Shown here in pieces: positions 1 through 6,467 of a DNA stretch of 7,110 bases. The number at the start of each line of letters is the position of its first letter. Position 1 is the stretch's first letter. The translations under genes were made by a program, and so were the position numbers. Origin of the DNA: JAVKLU01 sp031538895 (GTDB lineage Bacteria > Pseudomonadota > Gammaproteobacteria > Burkholderiales > Burkholderiaceae); assembly GCA_031538895.1 (NCBI GenBank), contig JAVKLU010000008.1:1-7110 (forward strand), in the 5' to 3' direction. Below the pieces are notes generated by a model. The model was not told the DNA's origin, did no database searches, and saw only the letters and a list, made by a program, of their open reading frames with translations.

Positions 1-703
1 CATCGATTCCCGAGGTCACCACATCATCACCCACTTTTACATCCGCGTTCGAGGGCACAAAACGCACATCAATTTGCCCTAATAAATTATTGCCATACGC
101 CACTGCACGCAAACCAGTGCGCGGGATTTGCACCGGCACTGACAAATTACGATCGGTCGCCAAGGTCACTTCACTGCTGTTTAAATAGACTCGACTGATT
201 TGACCGATTAAACCTTGCGGCGAAATCACTGGCATGCCTTGTTCAACTTTTGACAAGTTCCCTTGATCAATCACAATGCGGCGGTAAAACGGGGAACGCG
301 TCTCGGCAATAATTTCACTGGGCCGCAATTGATACCCCGCATCAGTGCGCAAGGTCAACATTTGACGTAAATGAATATTCTCGGCTTGCAAATGCGCACT
401 GTTTTGCGTCATCAACAACGCCGCATTCAATCGGCGACGCAATTCTTGATTTTCTGCGCGCGTGTCCAGTACCAACAATGCGTATTCATTGCCATACTGA
501 AACAACTGTTGCGGTAGACGCGCCAAACTTTGAATCGGCGTAAAAGTCGCCCACAAGGTTTTACGGAAAAACGACAGCGCGTTGTAGTTGTTGTCGGCGT
601 AAAGGAAAAAAAAGGCAAACAAAGTCAAAAACAATAACTTTAAATTTTGCGAAGCCCCTTGCTTAAAAAGAGGGGGCGGGCTGAGCTGCGCTTCTTGTGC
701 CAT
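1..703 (-). CDS. mreC: MreC, rod-shape-determining protein (3' end cut off by window)
   Basis: MreC is an inner-membrane protein with a large periplasmic domain. It links MreB filaments to the peptidoglycan elongation enzymes (PBP2/RodA) in rod-shaped cells. The 234 visible residues show a short cytoplasmic N-terminus with PPPLFKQG at about 9-16, one strongly hydrophobic segment at about 21-36 (LKLLLFLTLFAFFFLY), and a polar region rich in Glu, Gln and Leu at about 80-115 that fits the family's coiled coil. The beta-rich periplasmic core follows, with IVIDQGNLSKVEQGMPVISPQGLIGQ and VTLATDRNLSVPVQ-type segments, and VTSGID lies at the window edge. The ATG at 703-701 is the first possible start because an in-frame TAG lies three codons upstream. 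No clear Shine-Dalgarno precedes it. It starts 27 bp after mreB stops, so it is almost certainly co-transcribed, and mreD would be expected beyond the window. Family assignment is secure; the C-terminus is not visible. Confidence 0.96.
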   Translation of the reverse strand, partial: MAQEAQLSPPPLFKQGASQNLKLLFLTLFAFFFLYADNNYNALSFFRKTLWATFTPIQSLARLPQQLFQYGNEYALLVLDTRAENQELRRRLNAALLMTQNSAHLQAENIHLRQMLTLRTDAGYQLRPSEIIAETRSPFYRRIVIDQGNLSKVEQGMPVISPQGLIGQISRVYLNSSEVTLATDRNLSVPVQIPRTGLRAVAYGNNLLGQIDVRFVPSNADVKVGDDVVTSGID

Positions 704-730
704 TTTAGTGAGCTAAAAACAGCCAATCAA

Positions 731-1774
731 TTATTCGTGCGCAAACAACATATCCATTTTGTCCATCCGCTCAAGCGCAATACCTAAGCCACGTACCACA
801 CAGGTTAAGGGGTCATCTGCAACAATCACTGGCTGTCCGGTTTCTTCCATCAACAAACGATCAAGGTCACGCAACAAAGCACCACCACCAGTTAAAACCA
901 TGCCTTTTTCAGCAATATCCGCACCTAATTCTGGTGGGGTTTGTTCCAAGGCATTTTTAATCGCTGAAACAATACTGTTCAAAGGCTCGGTTAAGGCTTC
1001 TAAAATTTCATTCGATGAAATGGTGAATGAGCGCGGAATACCTTCGGATAAATTACGTCCTTTCACTTCCATTTCACGTGTTTCAGAACCTGGGAAAGCA
1101 GATCCTATTTGTTGTTTAATCGCTTCAGCTGTAGGTTCGCCAATCAACATGCCGTAATTGCGACGGATGTAATTGATGATTGCTTCATCAAATTTATCTC
1201 CCCCGACACGAATGGACCCTTTGTAAACCGTACCACCTAAAGAAATAATTCCAACTTCAGTTGTCCCACCCCCAATATCAATCACCATCGAACCCGATGG
1301 ATCGGTAATCGGCAAGCCTGCGCCAATCGCGGCAGCCATGGGTTCTTCAATCAAATCGACACGCGAGGCCCCAGCACCCATCGCTGATTCACGAATCGCG
1401 CGGCGCTCAACTTGGGTTGAACCACAAGGAACGCAAATCACGATCCGTGGAGACGGTGAAAAAATACTGCTTTCGTGTGACATTCGAATAAATTGTTTTA
1501 ACATTTCTTCGGTCACGGTAAAGTCAGCAATCACGCCATCTTTCATCGGGCGAATTGCTTCGATATTGCCCGGAACTTTACCCAACATTTGCTTAGCTTG
1601 AGTTCCCACCGCTTGAATAATCCGGCGACCGCCAGCACCACCTTCTTGCCGAATCGCAACGACTGAGGGTTCGTTTAATACGATGCCTTTACCGCGTAAA
1701 TAAATCAGGGTATTCGCAGTACCCAAATCAATCGCCAATTCGTTCGAAAAATAACCATTCAGAAAACCAAACAT
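731..1774 (-). CDS. mreB: MreB, actin-like cell-shape protein
   Basis: MreB is a bacterial actin homologue that polymerises on the inner face of the cytoplasmic membrane with ATP and guides lateral cell-wall synthesis. The protein is complete at 347 residues, the same length as E. coli MreB. Visible actin-fold motifs are phosphate-1 DLGTANT (16-22), the region carrying the catalytic glutamate LIEEPMAAAIGAG (141-153), phosphate-2 DIGGGTTEVG (166-175) and the adenosine motif LTGGGALL (294-301). The N-terminal tip MFGFLNGYFSNE is aromatic and hydrophobic and could be the membrane-inserting segment, though it lacks the basic residues seen in the E. coli version. The start is supported by an AAAGG ribosome-binding site six bases upstream. 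It is the first gene of an mreB-mreC unit. The sequence resembles betaproteobacterial MreB as I remember it (GVIADFTVTE, GRNLSEGIPRSFTISSNE). Nothing is missing or broken. Confidence 0.99.
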   Translation of the reverse strand: MFGFLNGYFSNELAIDLGTANTLIYLRGKGIVLNEPSVVAIRQEGGAGGRRIIQAVGTQAKQMLGKVPGNIEAIRPMKDGVIADFTVTEEMLKQFIRMSHESSIFSPSPRIVICVPCGSTQVERRAIRESAMGAGASRVDLIEEPMAAAIGAGLPITDPSGSMVIDIGGGTTEVGIISLGGTVYKGSIRVGGDKFDEAIINYIRRNYGMLIGEPTAEAIKQQIGSAFPGSETREMEVKGRNLSEGIPRSFTISSNEILEALTEPLNSIVSAIKNALEQTPPELGADIAEKGMVLTGGGALLRDLDRLLMEETGQPVIVADDPLTCVVRGLGIALERMDKMDMLFAHE

Positions 1775-1780
1775 AAATGA

Positions 1781-1785
1781 CCTTT
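1781..1785 (-). promoter_or_regulatory. Ribosome-binding site of mreB
   Basis: The minus strand reads AAAGG six bases before the mreB ATG (1774-1772). This is a good Shine-Dalgarno match and confirms the annotated start, which also gives a protein of the standard family length. Confidence 0.75.
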
Positions 1786-2044
1786 GAATAAAAATGTTTT
1801 AATAAGACCCAGAGAATCAAGCAAACTCTGCGCTCTGTAAATATTGTCGCCCACTATCCAATTTGCATCCGATAAGGCGCATTAAAAAAACTGATAAGAC
1901 TGTAAAAATACTGCACCGTCACACTACCAAACCCATGACCAAACACATGGCCCGCGCCGCTGTCCAGGGACACTTCACTCAAAAATCGCAACGCCAAAAA
2001 TAAATCGAGGTTTTAATTTTTTACCTACTAAAAAGCACTGTATT

Positions 2045-2063
2045 AAAACGCTGTATTACAGCG
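2045..2063 (-). terminator. Probable rho-independent terminator of ppc
   Basis: The sequence at 2049-2063 is a perfect palindrome, CGCTGTATTACAGCG. On the minus strand it folds as CGCTGT, a three-base loop and ACAGCG, followed at once by TTTT and, after an AATACAGTGC copy, another T-run. It lies about 110 bp after the ppc stop codon and points the same way. The stem is short, so it may be a moderate terminator. The near-repeat GCACTGTATT just beside it (about 2035-2044) suggests a local duplication of one arm. Confidence 0.6.
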
Positions 2064-2171
2064 CCACATTGTCCTAGCCACTTTACAATCACGCACCGCT
2101 CTGCAATATCAGGTTGTACATTCTACTCAAATGGGATCTGCCAGACATAACAGGCGTTTTATAGCAGTGAT

Positions 2172-4925
2172 TTAACCACTATTTCGCAAACCCGCCGCGA
2201 TACCGTTAATACTCATGTGTATCCCTCGCTTCACCCACTCCTCATGTAAGCCCTTACGATGTTGCTGAATTAAATTCACTTGCAGGTAATTCAAGGGATC
2301 CATATACGCCGAACGATTTTTAATCGAACTGGCTAAATCGGGATGATTGGCTAGGCGCGTTTTTTGTCCGCTGATGCGCGATAAGGCCTCTTCCGTATGC
2401 ATCCATTCCTCTTTAATGCGCGCAAAAATGGCCTCTCCTTCACTAGCTAAATTCGTCGTCGCGCACGCCAATTCATGGTAGTGCCGCGCCATGGCGATAT
2501 CGGTTTTGGCCATCACCATATCCATATTCGATAATAAGGTATTGAAGAATGGCCACTCAATAAACATCGCTTGCAAAAGTTTTTCTGCATCTGAATTTTG
2601 CGTCAACATGTGTTTAACCGCATAACCAAAACCAAACCATGCAGGTAATAAAAAACGCGATTGCGCCCAGGAAAATCCCCACGGAATCGCACGCAAATCC
2701 TCGATTCGCCGCGTCGATTTGCGCGCTGCAGGGCGCGATCCAATATTTAATTCAGCAATTTCATTTAAGGGCGTTGCGGCAAAAAAATACTCTGAAAAAC
2801 TCGGTGTTTCGTATACCAATGCGCGATAGTGTTCAAACGAATCAGCGGATAAGAGAGCCATGCATTGTTCAAATTCCGCCAGGCGGTTTGCAGGCAAGCG
2901 TGTTGGCAACAAAGTTGATTGCAATGTGGCCGAGGCCAACAATTCCAGTTGCCGCATGCCGACTTCAGGATGCCCGTATTTCGAGGCAATCACTTCACCT
3001 TGTTCGGTCAAACGAATTTGACCTTGCACAGTATCGGGCGGCTGTCCGGTAATCGCCGAAAAACTGTTGCCACCGCCGCGTCCAACCGATCCGCCACGCC
3101 CATGGAATAACCGCAACTTAACCCCCGCAGCTTTAAACACACGAACTAAAGCCAATTCCACCTGATACAGTTCCCAATGCGAGGTCAAATAACCGCCGTC
3201 TTTATTTGAATCTGAATAACCCAACATGACCTCTTGCGTAGCCTTGGCACTCGCTACAATCGCCTGGACAAAGGGCAACGCAAAATATGCCGACATAATT
3301 TCTGGCGCCGCACGCAAATCATCAATAGTTTCAAACAACGGCACCACCATGACTTTGGCGTGAATTTTTGTTTGTCCCTCTTGATGCACACTTTGAATTA
3401 AACCGTTTTCTTTTTGCAGTAATAAAACTTCCAATAAATCTGACACCGACTCAGTGTGCGAAATTACATACTGACAAATCGCGTTATCGCCAAAACTTTT
3501 TTGCAAACGACGCGTGCAATCAAAGACCATTAACTCAGACCGCGTGCGATCACTGTACGATAAATACGGCGAGAACAAAGGGCGGTGATGACTTAACTCA
3601 GTCGTCAATAATTCAATTTTTTGTGCTTCTGTCAAATGTAAATAATCTTCGCAAACGCGCGCTTCTTTCAACAATTCAGCGATACACGCGGCGTGAACAT
3701 CTGAACTTTGACGCAAATCCAAACTGGCTAAATGAAAACCAAATACGCGCGAAGCACGAATCAATGGTGCGACTTTTTGTTGCGCGACCAAACGCGCATG
3801 ATTGGCCGATAAGGAACTGTGAATCACCTGTAAATCTTGTGCGAACTCGGCGCTATCGACATATGCGGGTAAATGACTTTGTTTATTCTCTTGGGGAGAT
3901 TCCCGCAAAGCATTCAAACTCGCTTGTAAACGCGCCTGAATCACGGCAAACGCACGACGGTACATCTCATCGCGTCGATGATCACTGGGATTAGGGTCTT
4001 GTTCGGCCAGGGCCGATAGATCGGGCGACACGGCAACCAGGCTACTGGACTGCGCGCAAAACTCTTCAAGCTTGCTCAACTCGTTTTGATAAAAACCAAT
4101 GATTGTTTCGGCTTGACGCGTCAAAGCGTAGCGCATGCTGTTGGCATTGACATTGGGATTGCCATCACGGTCACCGCCAATCCAAGTACCGATGCGCAAA
4201 AATGGATGCTGTTTGAGCGCCGAATGAATCGCGACATGGCCATGCTCTTGCAAGACTTCATCAACTTCGCGCATCAAGGCCAAAGTTTGCGGAATAAAGG
4301 TGCGCTTGTGATACATCAAAAAATTGTCAATTTCTTCATGCACCGTCAAACGGCTGTAACGCAACAAACGCGATTGCCACAAAGTTTCGACGATAGTCGA
4401 AATTGCTTCCATATTTTGTTTTTTCTGTTTAATGGTTTGCGGTAAATCACGCGCTTCAATTAAACCCGCCAATTGATTCTCTAAGGTCAAAACGCTTTTG
4501 CGCTGCACTTCGGTGGGATGCGCAGTCAGGACCGGTGAAATAAGCGCATGATCAAAAAAATCGACAATCGCTTGTGTCGTTACACCATTGTTTTTCAAAT
4601 GTGCAATCGTATGCGCCAAAGTTCCTTGAGCAGGCATACGTCCGGCCATCATATTGCTCCGTTGGCTGCGAATGTGTTGCTGGTCTTCAACCAAATTAAC
4701 CAAGTGAATCAAATAAGAAAATCCTCGTATCACTGCAATCAATTCATCGCGCGACAAATCTAATAAACGGGCATTGACGTCTTCGGTACTCAAACCACGA
4801 CGCATCGCGACCGAAGTCTGGCGAATTTCTTCAATCATGGTAAACACGGCCTCACCTTCTTGAGCGCGAATCACTTGCCCCAAAATTCCGCCTAAAAATC
4901 GAATGTCTTCCCGAATACTGTTCAT
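2172..4925 (-). CDS. ppc: Phosphoenolpyruvate carboxylase
   Basis: PEP carboxylase catalyses the irreversible Mg2+-dependent carboxylation of PEP with bicarbonate to oxaloacetate and phosphate, refilling the TCA cycle from the cytosol. The protein is full length at 917 residues (E. coli 883). Conserved motifs appear in order: catalytic TAHPTEVQR (134-142, His136), GGDRDGNP (250-257), LGYSDSNKDGG (568-578), the glycine-rich catalytic loop FHGRGGSVGRGGGN (607-620, His608), QGEVIASKYG (642-651), SRPAARK (730-736), IPWGFSWAQSR (747-757) and a C-terminal LRNSG. The family's C-terminal Asn, which takes part in aspartate/malate inhibition, is present, so allosteric control is likely (family knowledge). 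The loop ends in Asn620 where Pro is common. The ATG is the only plausible start, because an in-frame TAA lies five codons upstream. No strong Shine-Dalgarno is seen. It starts 125 bp after the TauE-like gene ends and may have its own promoter, though none is obvious. Confidence 0.99.
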   Translation of the reverse strand: MNSIREDIRFLGGILGQVIRAQEGEAVFTMIEEIRQTSVAMRRGLSTEDVNARLLDLSRDELIAVIRGFSYLIHLVNLVEDQQHIRSQRSNMMAGRMPAQGTLAHTIAHLKNNGVTTQAIVDFFDHALISPVLTAHPTEVQRKSVLTLENQLAGLIEARDLPQTIKQKKQNMEAISTIVETLWQSRLLRYSRLTVHEEIDNFLMYHKRTFIPQTLALMREVDEVLQEHGHVAIHSALKQHPFLRIGTWIGGDRDGNPNVNANSMRYALTRQAETIIGFYQNELSKLEEFCAQSSSLVAVSPDLSALAEQDPNPSDHRRDEMYRRAFAVIQARLQASLNALRESPQENKQSHLPAYVDSAEFAQDLQVIHSSLSANHARLVAQQKVAPLIRASRVFGFHLASLDLRQSSDVHAACIAELLKEARVCEDYLHLTEAQKIELLTTELSHHRPLFSPYLSYSDRTRSELMVFDCTRRLQKSFGDNAICQYVISHTESVSDLLEVLLLQKENGLIQSVHQEGQTKIHAKVMVVPLFETIDDLRAAPEIMSAYFALPFVQAIVASAKATQEVMLGYSDSNKDGGYLTSHWELYQVELALVRVFKAAGVKLRLFHGRGGSVGRGGGNSFSAITGQPPDTVQGQIRLTEQGEVIASKYGHPEVGMRQLELLASATLQSTLLPTRLPANRLAEFEQCMALLSADSFEHYRALVYETPSFSEYFFAATPLNEIAELNIGSRPAARKSTRRIEDLRAIPWGFSWAQSRFLLPAWFGFGYAVKHMLTQNSDAEKLLQAMFIEWPFFNTLLSNMDMVMAKTDIAMARHYHELACATTNLASEGEAIFARIKEEWMHTEEALSRISGQKTRLANHPDLASSIKNRSAYMDPLNYLQVNLIQQHRKGLHEEWVKRGIHMSINGIAAGLRNSG

Positions 4926-5050
4926 GATACCAATCGTTTACCGTAAAAAATAACTAAAGTCGTGGATTGACTGCTGACGCATGAAGGAAATGACAAAATA
5001 TCCTGTCACGCATTTGTCGACTATTAGAAATGCTTGTGAATCAAACCCGA
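4926..5050 (-). other. Intergenic gap before ppc
   Basis: This 125-bp stretch separates the TauE-like gene from ppc. A small inverted repeat, TGACA, eight bases, TGTCA (4991-5008), is visible, but its stem is only five AT-rich pairs and it has no long T-run, so I do not call it a terminator. No clear -35/-10 pair for ppc could be picked out. Open frames on the plus strand here are read-through from antisense of the flanking genes. Confidence 0.45.
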
Positions 5051-5869
5051 TTAGTGATCGTGTTGATGCCTTGCTGATGAGTTCACTGAAGCATCTCTTT
5101 GATTCACATGATGATGCATCGACGCACTGTTTTGCATCTCTGAAGCGGCGTCACTGGTTTCATGTTGCGGCATCGCTGCGTGATCATGTTCGGCCATTTG
5201 GGCATGCGAATGTTGTCCATGACTCAGAGCATGCACCAAACCCCATACGCCCATCACCAACACAAATACACCAATAAAGCGACGCGCCATTGGCTTTTGA
5301 CGAATCCAGCGAAACACACCACCGGCGACGGTAAAGGCCGGAACCGTTCCCAGACCAAACAACAACATTAGACCTGCGCCCAAGTACACATTTTGCGTTG
5401 CCGGCGCCAAAATTAAGGCGTTATACGTCAAACCGCAAGGAATCAATCCCCACAAAATGCCTTTCACATATTGACCATAATTAGCATCAATTCGTGTCGT
5501 GACATAGGCAATCATTGGTCCGACTTTGGATTCAAACCAAGCGGTCAAACCACTCTGTGTAGAACGCACAAACCAATTCAAAACCCCTATAAAACTCAGT
5601 CCATAAATAATCACCAAAATATTGGCGATGACATACAAAATCATCGTCAATTGCATGGTGTCAGTACGTAAGGCAACAGCACTGGCACCCAGGGCACCAA
5701 ACACGCCGCCCAAAATCGTATACGTGGTGACACGGCCAGCATGCAATAACCAAACCCGCATACCAATTTTGTTTTGTTGCGAAAAATGAATGCCGCCACA
5801 CATACCTAAACAATGCGGGCCACCCGAAATCGCCATTAAAAACACGACTAGAAATAAATTGTCGACCAT
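5051..5869 (-). CDS. TauE/SafE-like (UreH/DsbD-type) membrane protein with His-rich C-terminal tail
   Basis: This 272-residue integral membrane protein belongs to the family usually labelled sulfite exporter TauE/SafE or cytochrome c biogenesis transmembrane region (DsbD_2/UreH-like). The hallmarks are GGPHCLGMCGG (16-26) in the first helix and GLIPCGLTYNAL (141-152) in the repeat, giving paired Cys residues inside the membrane. Hydrophobic segments fall at about 4-24, 42-67, 74-98, 133-153, 161-184 and 197-213, so about six helices. Family members often sit with cbb3 oxidase assembly genes and are thought to handle copper; no such neighbours are visible here, and the substrate is inferred. 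Residues 213-272 form a polar tail with 13 His and 4 Met, consistent with a metal-binding domain. The start is fixed by an AGGA site seven bases upstream and an in-frame TAG just above. Sulfite export is a label, not a supported function. Confidence 0.88.
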   Translation of the reverse strand: MVDNLFLVVFLMAISGGPHCLGMCGGIHFSQQNKIGMRVWLLHAGRVTTYTILGGVFGALGASAVALRTDTMQLTMILYVIANILVIIYGLSFIGVLNWFVRSTQSGLTAWFESKVGPMIAYVTTRIDANYGQYVKGILWGLIPCGLTYNALILAPATQNVYLGAGLMLLFGLGTVPAFTVAGGVFRWIRQKPMARRFIGVFVLVMGVWGLVHALSHGQHSHAQMAEHDHAAMPQHETSDAASEMQNSASMHHHVNQRDASVNSSARHQHDH

Positions 5870-5876
5870 TACACAA

Positions 5877-5880
5877 TCCT
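5877..5880 (-). promoter_or_regulatory. Ribosome-binding site of the TauE/SafE-like gene
   Basis: AGGA on the minus strand lies seven bases before the ATG at 5869-5867. An in-frame TAG overlaps this site, so no longer N-terminus is possible. Only about 20 bp separate the site from the T-tract of the upstream terminator. The gene therefore depends on read-through or on a promoter embedded in or just after the terminator; no clear promoter is seen. Confidence 0.6.
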
Positions 5881-5896
5881 AAAATAAAACATCTCT

Positions 5897-5937
5897 TAAT
5901 AAAAAACTAAAAACCGCTTTACAGCGGTTTTTAGTTT
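5897..5937 (-). terminator. Rho-independent terminator of the bactofilin-erpA unit
   Basis: A perfect 15-bp inverted repeat, AAACTAAAAACCGCT (5904-5918) and AGCGGTTTTTAGTTT (5923-5937), encloses a four-base loop. On the minus strand the stem is GC-rich near the loop and runs directly into a T-tract (TTTTTTATTAA), the classic intrinsic terminator layout. It begins about 50 bp after the erpA stop codon. The opposite strand has A-rich flanks and T residues within the stem, so weaker bidirectional action is possible, but no plus-strand gene needs it. Confidence 0.93.
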
Positions 5938-5939
5938 GT

Positions 5940-5965
5940 GGTGATGAACAAAAATAATCATCACC
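5940..5965 (-). other. Extra hairpin in the erpA 3' untranslated region
   Basis: GGTGATGA (5940-5947) and TCATCACC (5958-5965) form a perfect 8-bp stem with a ten-base A/T loop. It lies between the erpA stop and the terminator. It has no T-run on its 3' side and so would not terminate by itself. It could shield the mRNA end from exonucleases or reinforce termination; that role is inferred. Confidence 0.6.
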
Positions 5966-5986
5966 GATGCGTATCGTTTGGTAACT

Positions 5987-6358
5987 CTAGGCAGAGAACG
6001 ACGAGCCGCAACCACAAGTGCTTGAAGCGCCTGGATTTTTAATCACAAACTGCGCGCCATTGACGTCTTCTTTGTAATCAATTTCAGCGCCACTCAAATA
6101 CTGATAGCTCATCGAATCAACCAATAATTCGACGCCGTTTTTAACACAACGTGTATCGTCCTCGTTCACGGTTTCGTCAAACGTAAAACCGTATTGAAAA
6201 CCCGAGCAACCTCCACCTTGCACAAATACGCGCAGTTTTAAATCGGGATTGCCTTCTTCTTCAATCAGTTGTTTGACTTTATTGGCCGCGCTATCGGTAA
6301 AGATCAAAGTCAAAATATCACTATCAACATGTGCTGTCGTTTCAACGGATGTATTCAT
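5987..6358 (-). CDS. erpA: ErpA, A-type iron-sulfur cluster insertion protein
   Basis: ErpA receives Fe-S clusters from the ISC scaffold system and delivers them to apo-enzymes such as the isoprenoid enzymes IspG and IspH and respiratory proteins (family knowledge from E. coli). The product is 123 residues (E. coli 114), the extra length being a short N-terminal tail. The core is FTDSAANKVKQLIEEE (20-35), LKLRVFVQGGGCSGFQYGFTFD (40-61), DYKEDVNGAQFVIKNP (94-109) and the C-terminal CGCGSSFSA (115-123). The three cluster-binding cysteines are Cys51, Cys115 and Cys117; Cys71 is an additional one. ErpA is preferred over IscA because of the GGGCSGFQYGFTFD and NP-x(4)-TCGCGSSFS signature. A strong AAAGGAG ribosome-binding site precedes the start. 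It lies 109 bp downstream of bactofilin, is probably co-transcribed with it, and is followed by an intrinsic terminator. Confidence 0.97.
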   Translation of the reverse strand: MNTSVETTAHVDSDILTLIFTDSAANKVKQLIEEEGNPDLKLRVFVQGGGCSGFQYGFTFDETVNEDDTRCVKNGVELLVDSMSYQYLSGAEIDYKEDVNGAQFVIKNPGASSTCGCGSSFSA

Positions 6359-6365
6359 TTCATGA

Positions 6366-6372
6366 CTCCTTT
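6366..6372 (-). promoter_or_regulatory. Strong ribosome-binding site of erpA
   Basis: AAAGGAG on the minus strand sits seven bases before the ATG at 6358-6356. Another ATG lies between them (ATGAAATGA), but it would meet a stop after two codons. The spacing and reading frame therefore select the downstream ATG. It is the best Shine-Dalgarno in the window and suggests high translation. Confidence 0.85.
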
Positions 6373-6394
6373 AATGACGCTGGGTGAAACTAAG

Positions 6395-6419
6395 AATTCC
6401 CGATGAAAACGGGGGCTTT
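6395..6419 (-). promoter_or_regulatory. Dyad upstream of erpA, possible regulator site
   Basis: The minus strand reads AAAG, CCCCCGTTTTCATCGGG, AATT. CCCG and CGGG flank a seven-base centre, with A/T runs on both sides. The spacing of the outer CC and GG pairs (17 bases) and the A/T flanks resemble the type 2 site of IscR, the Fe-S-sensing regulator, but two of the usual conserved inner bases do not match. It ends about 37 bp before the erpA ATG. It is a candidate operator only; a weak RNA hairpin or chance are alternatives. Confidence 0.25.
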
Positions 6420-6467
6420 AATTATTTTTGCACTGCGTATTTTTGTAATGCGCAGTCTTAGACGTAT

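Larger units (their letters stand above)
1775..2171 (-). other. 397-bp non-coding interval between ppc and mreB (ppc 3' end and mreB leader)
   Basis: No convincing gene lies here. Read on the minus strand, the right part holds the ppc downstream region with a probable intrinsic terminator at 2045-2063. The left part must carry the mreB promoter and leader. The best sigma70-like pair I can see is TTGCTT (1824-1819), a 17-base spacer and TAAAAC (1801-1796), which is weak, so the promoter is not assigned with confidence. A small inverted repeat CAGAG/CTCTG with an 11-base loop (1810-1830) overlaps that candidate -35. Another, CCATG/CATGG, flanks ACCAAACA at about 1933-1950. A TTG-initiated open frame of 47 codons (1997-1854, minus) has no ATG and no recognisable product. 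Direct repeats of (C/G)CTGTATT flank the terminator. Confidence 0.6.

Noticed and set aside
1854..1997. Minus-strand open frame of 47 codons starting with TTG
   Set aside because: It has no ATG, no Shine-Dalgarno and no recognisable protein motif. It is short enough to be open by chance, so it is reported only as part of the intergenic description.
1935..2003. Plus-strand 22-codon frame beginning ATGACCAAACACATGG
   Set aside because: It is very short, lacks a ribosome-binding site and opposes every gene in the window.
3368..3994. Long plus-strand open frame of 208 codons inside ppc
   Set aside because: It is antisense to a clearly conserved PEP carboxylase sequence and its translation shows no family features. 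It is a shadow of ppc codon use.
4991..5008. Inverted repeat TGACA/TGTCA after the TauE-like gene
   Set aside because: A five-pair AT-rich stem with only a short T-run is too weak to call a terminator or operator.
4981..5277. Plus-strand frame of 98 codons over the start of the ppc upstream gap
   Set aside because: Most of it is antisense to the His-rich tail of the TauE-like gene, and it shows no recognisable protein features or ribosome-binding site.
6432..6457. Inverted repeat ACTGCG/CGCAGT between bactofilin and erpA
   Set aside because: The stem has only six pairs with a long loop, and the minus-strand side lacks a T-run (it is A-rich), so it is not supported as a terminator.
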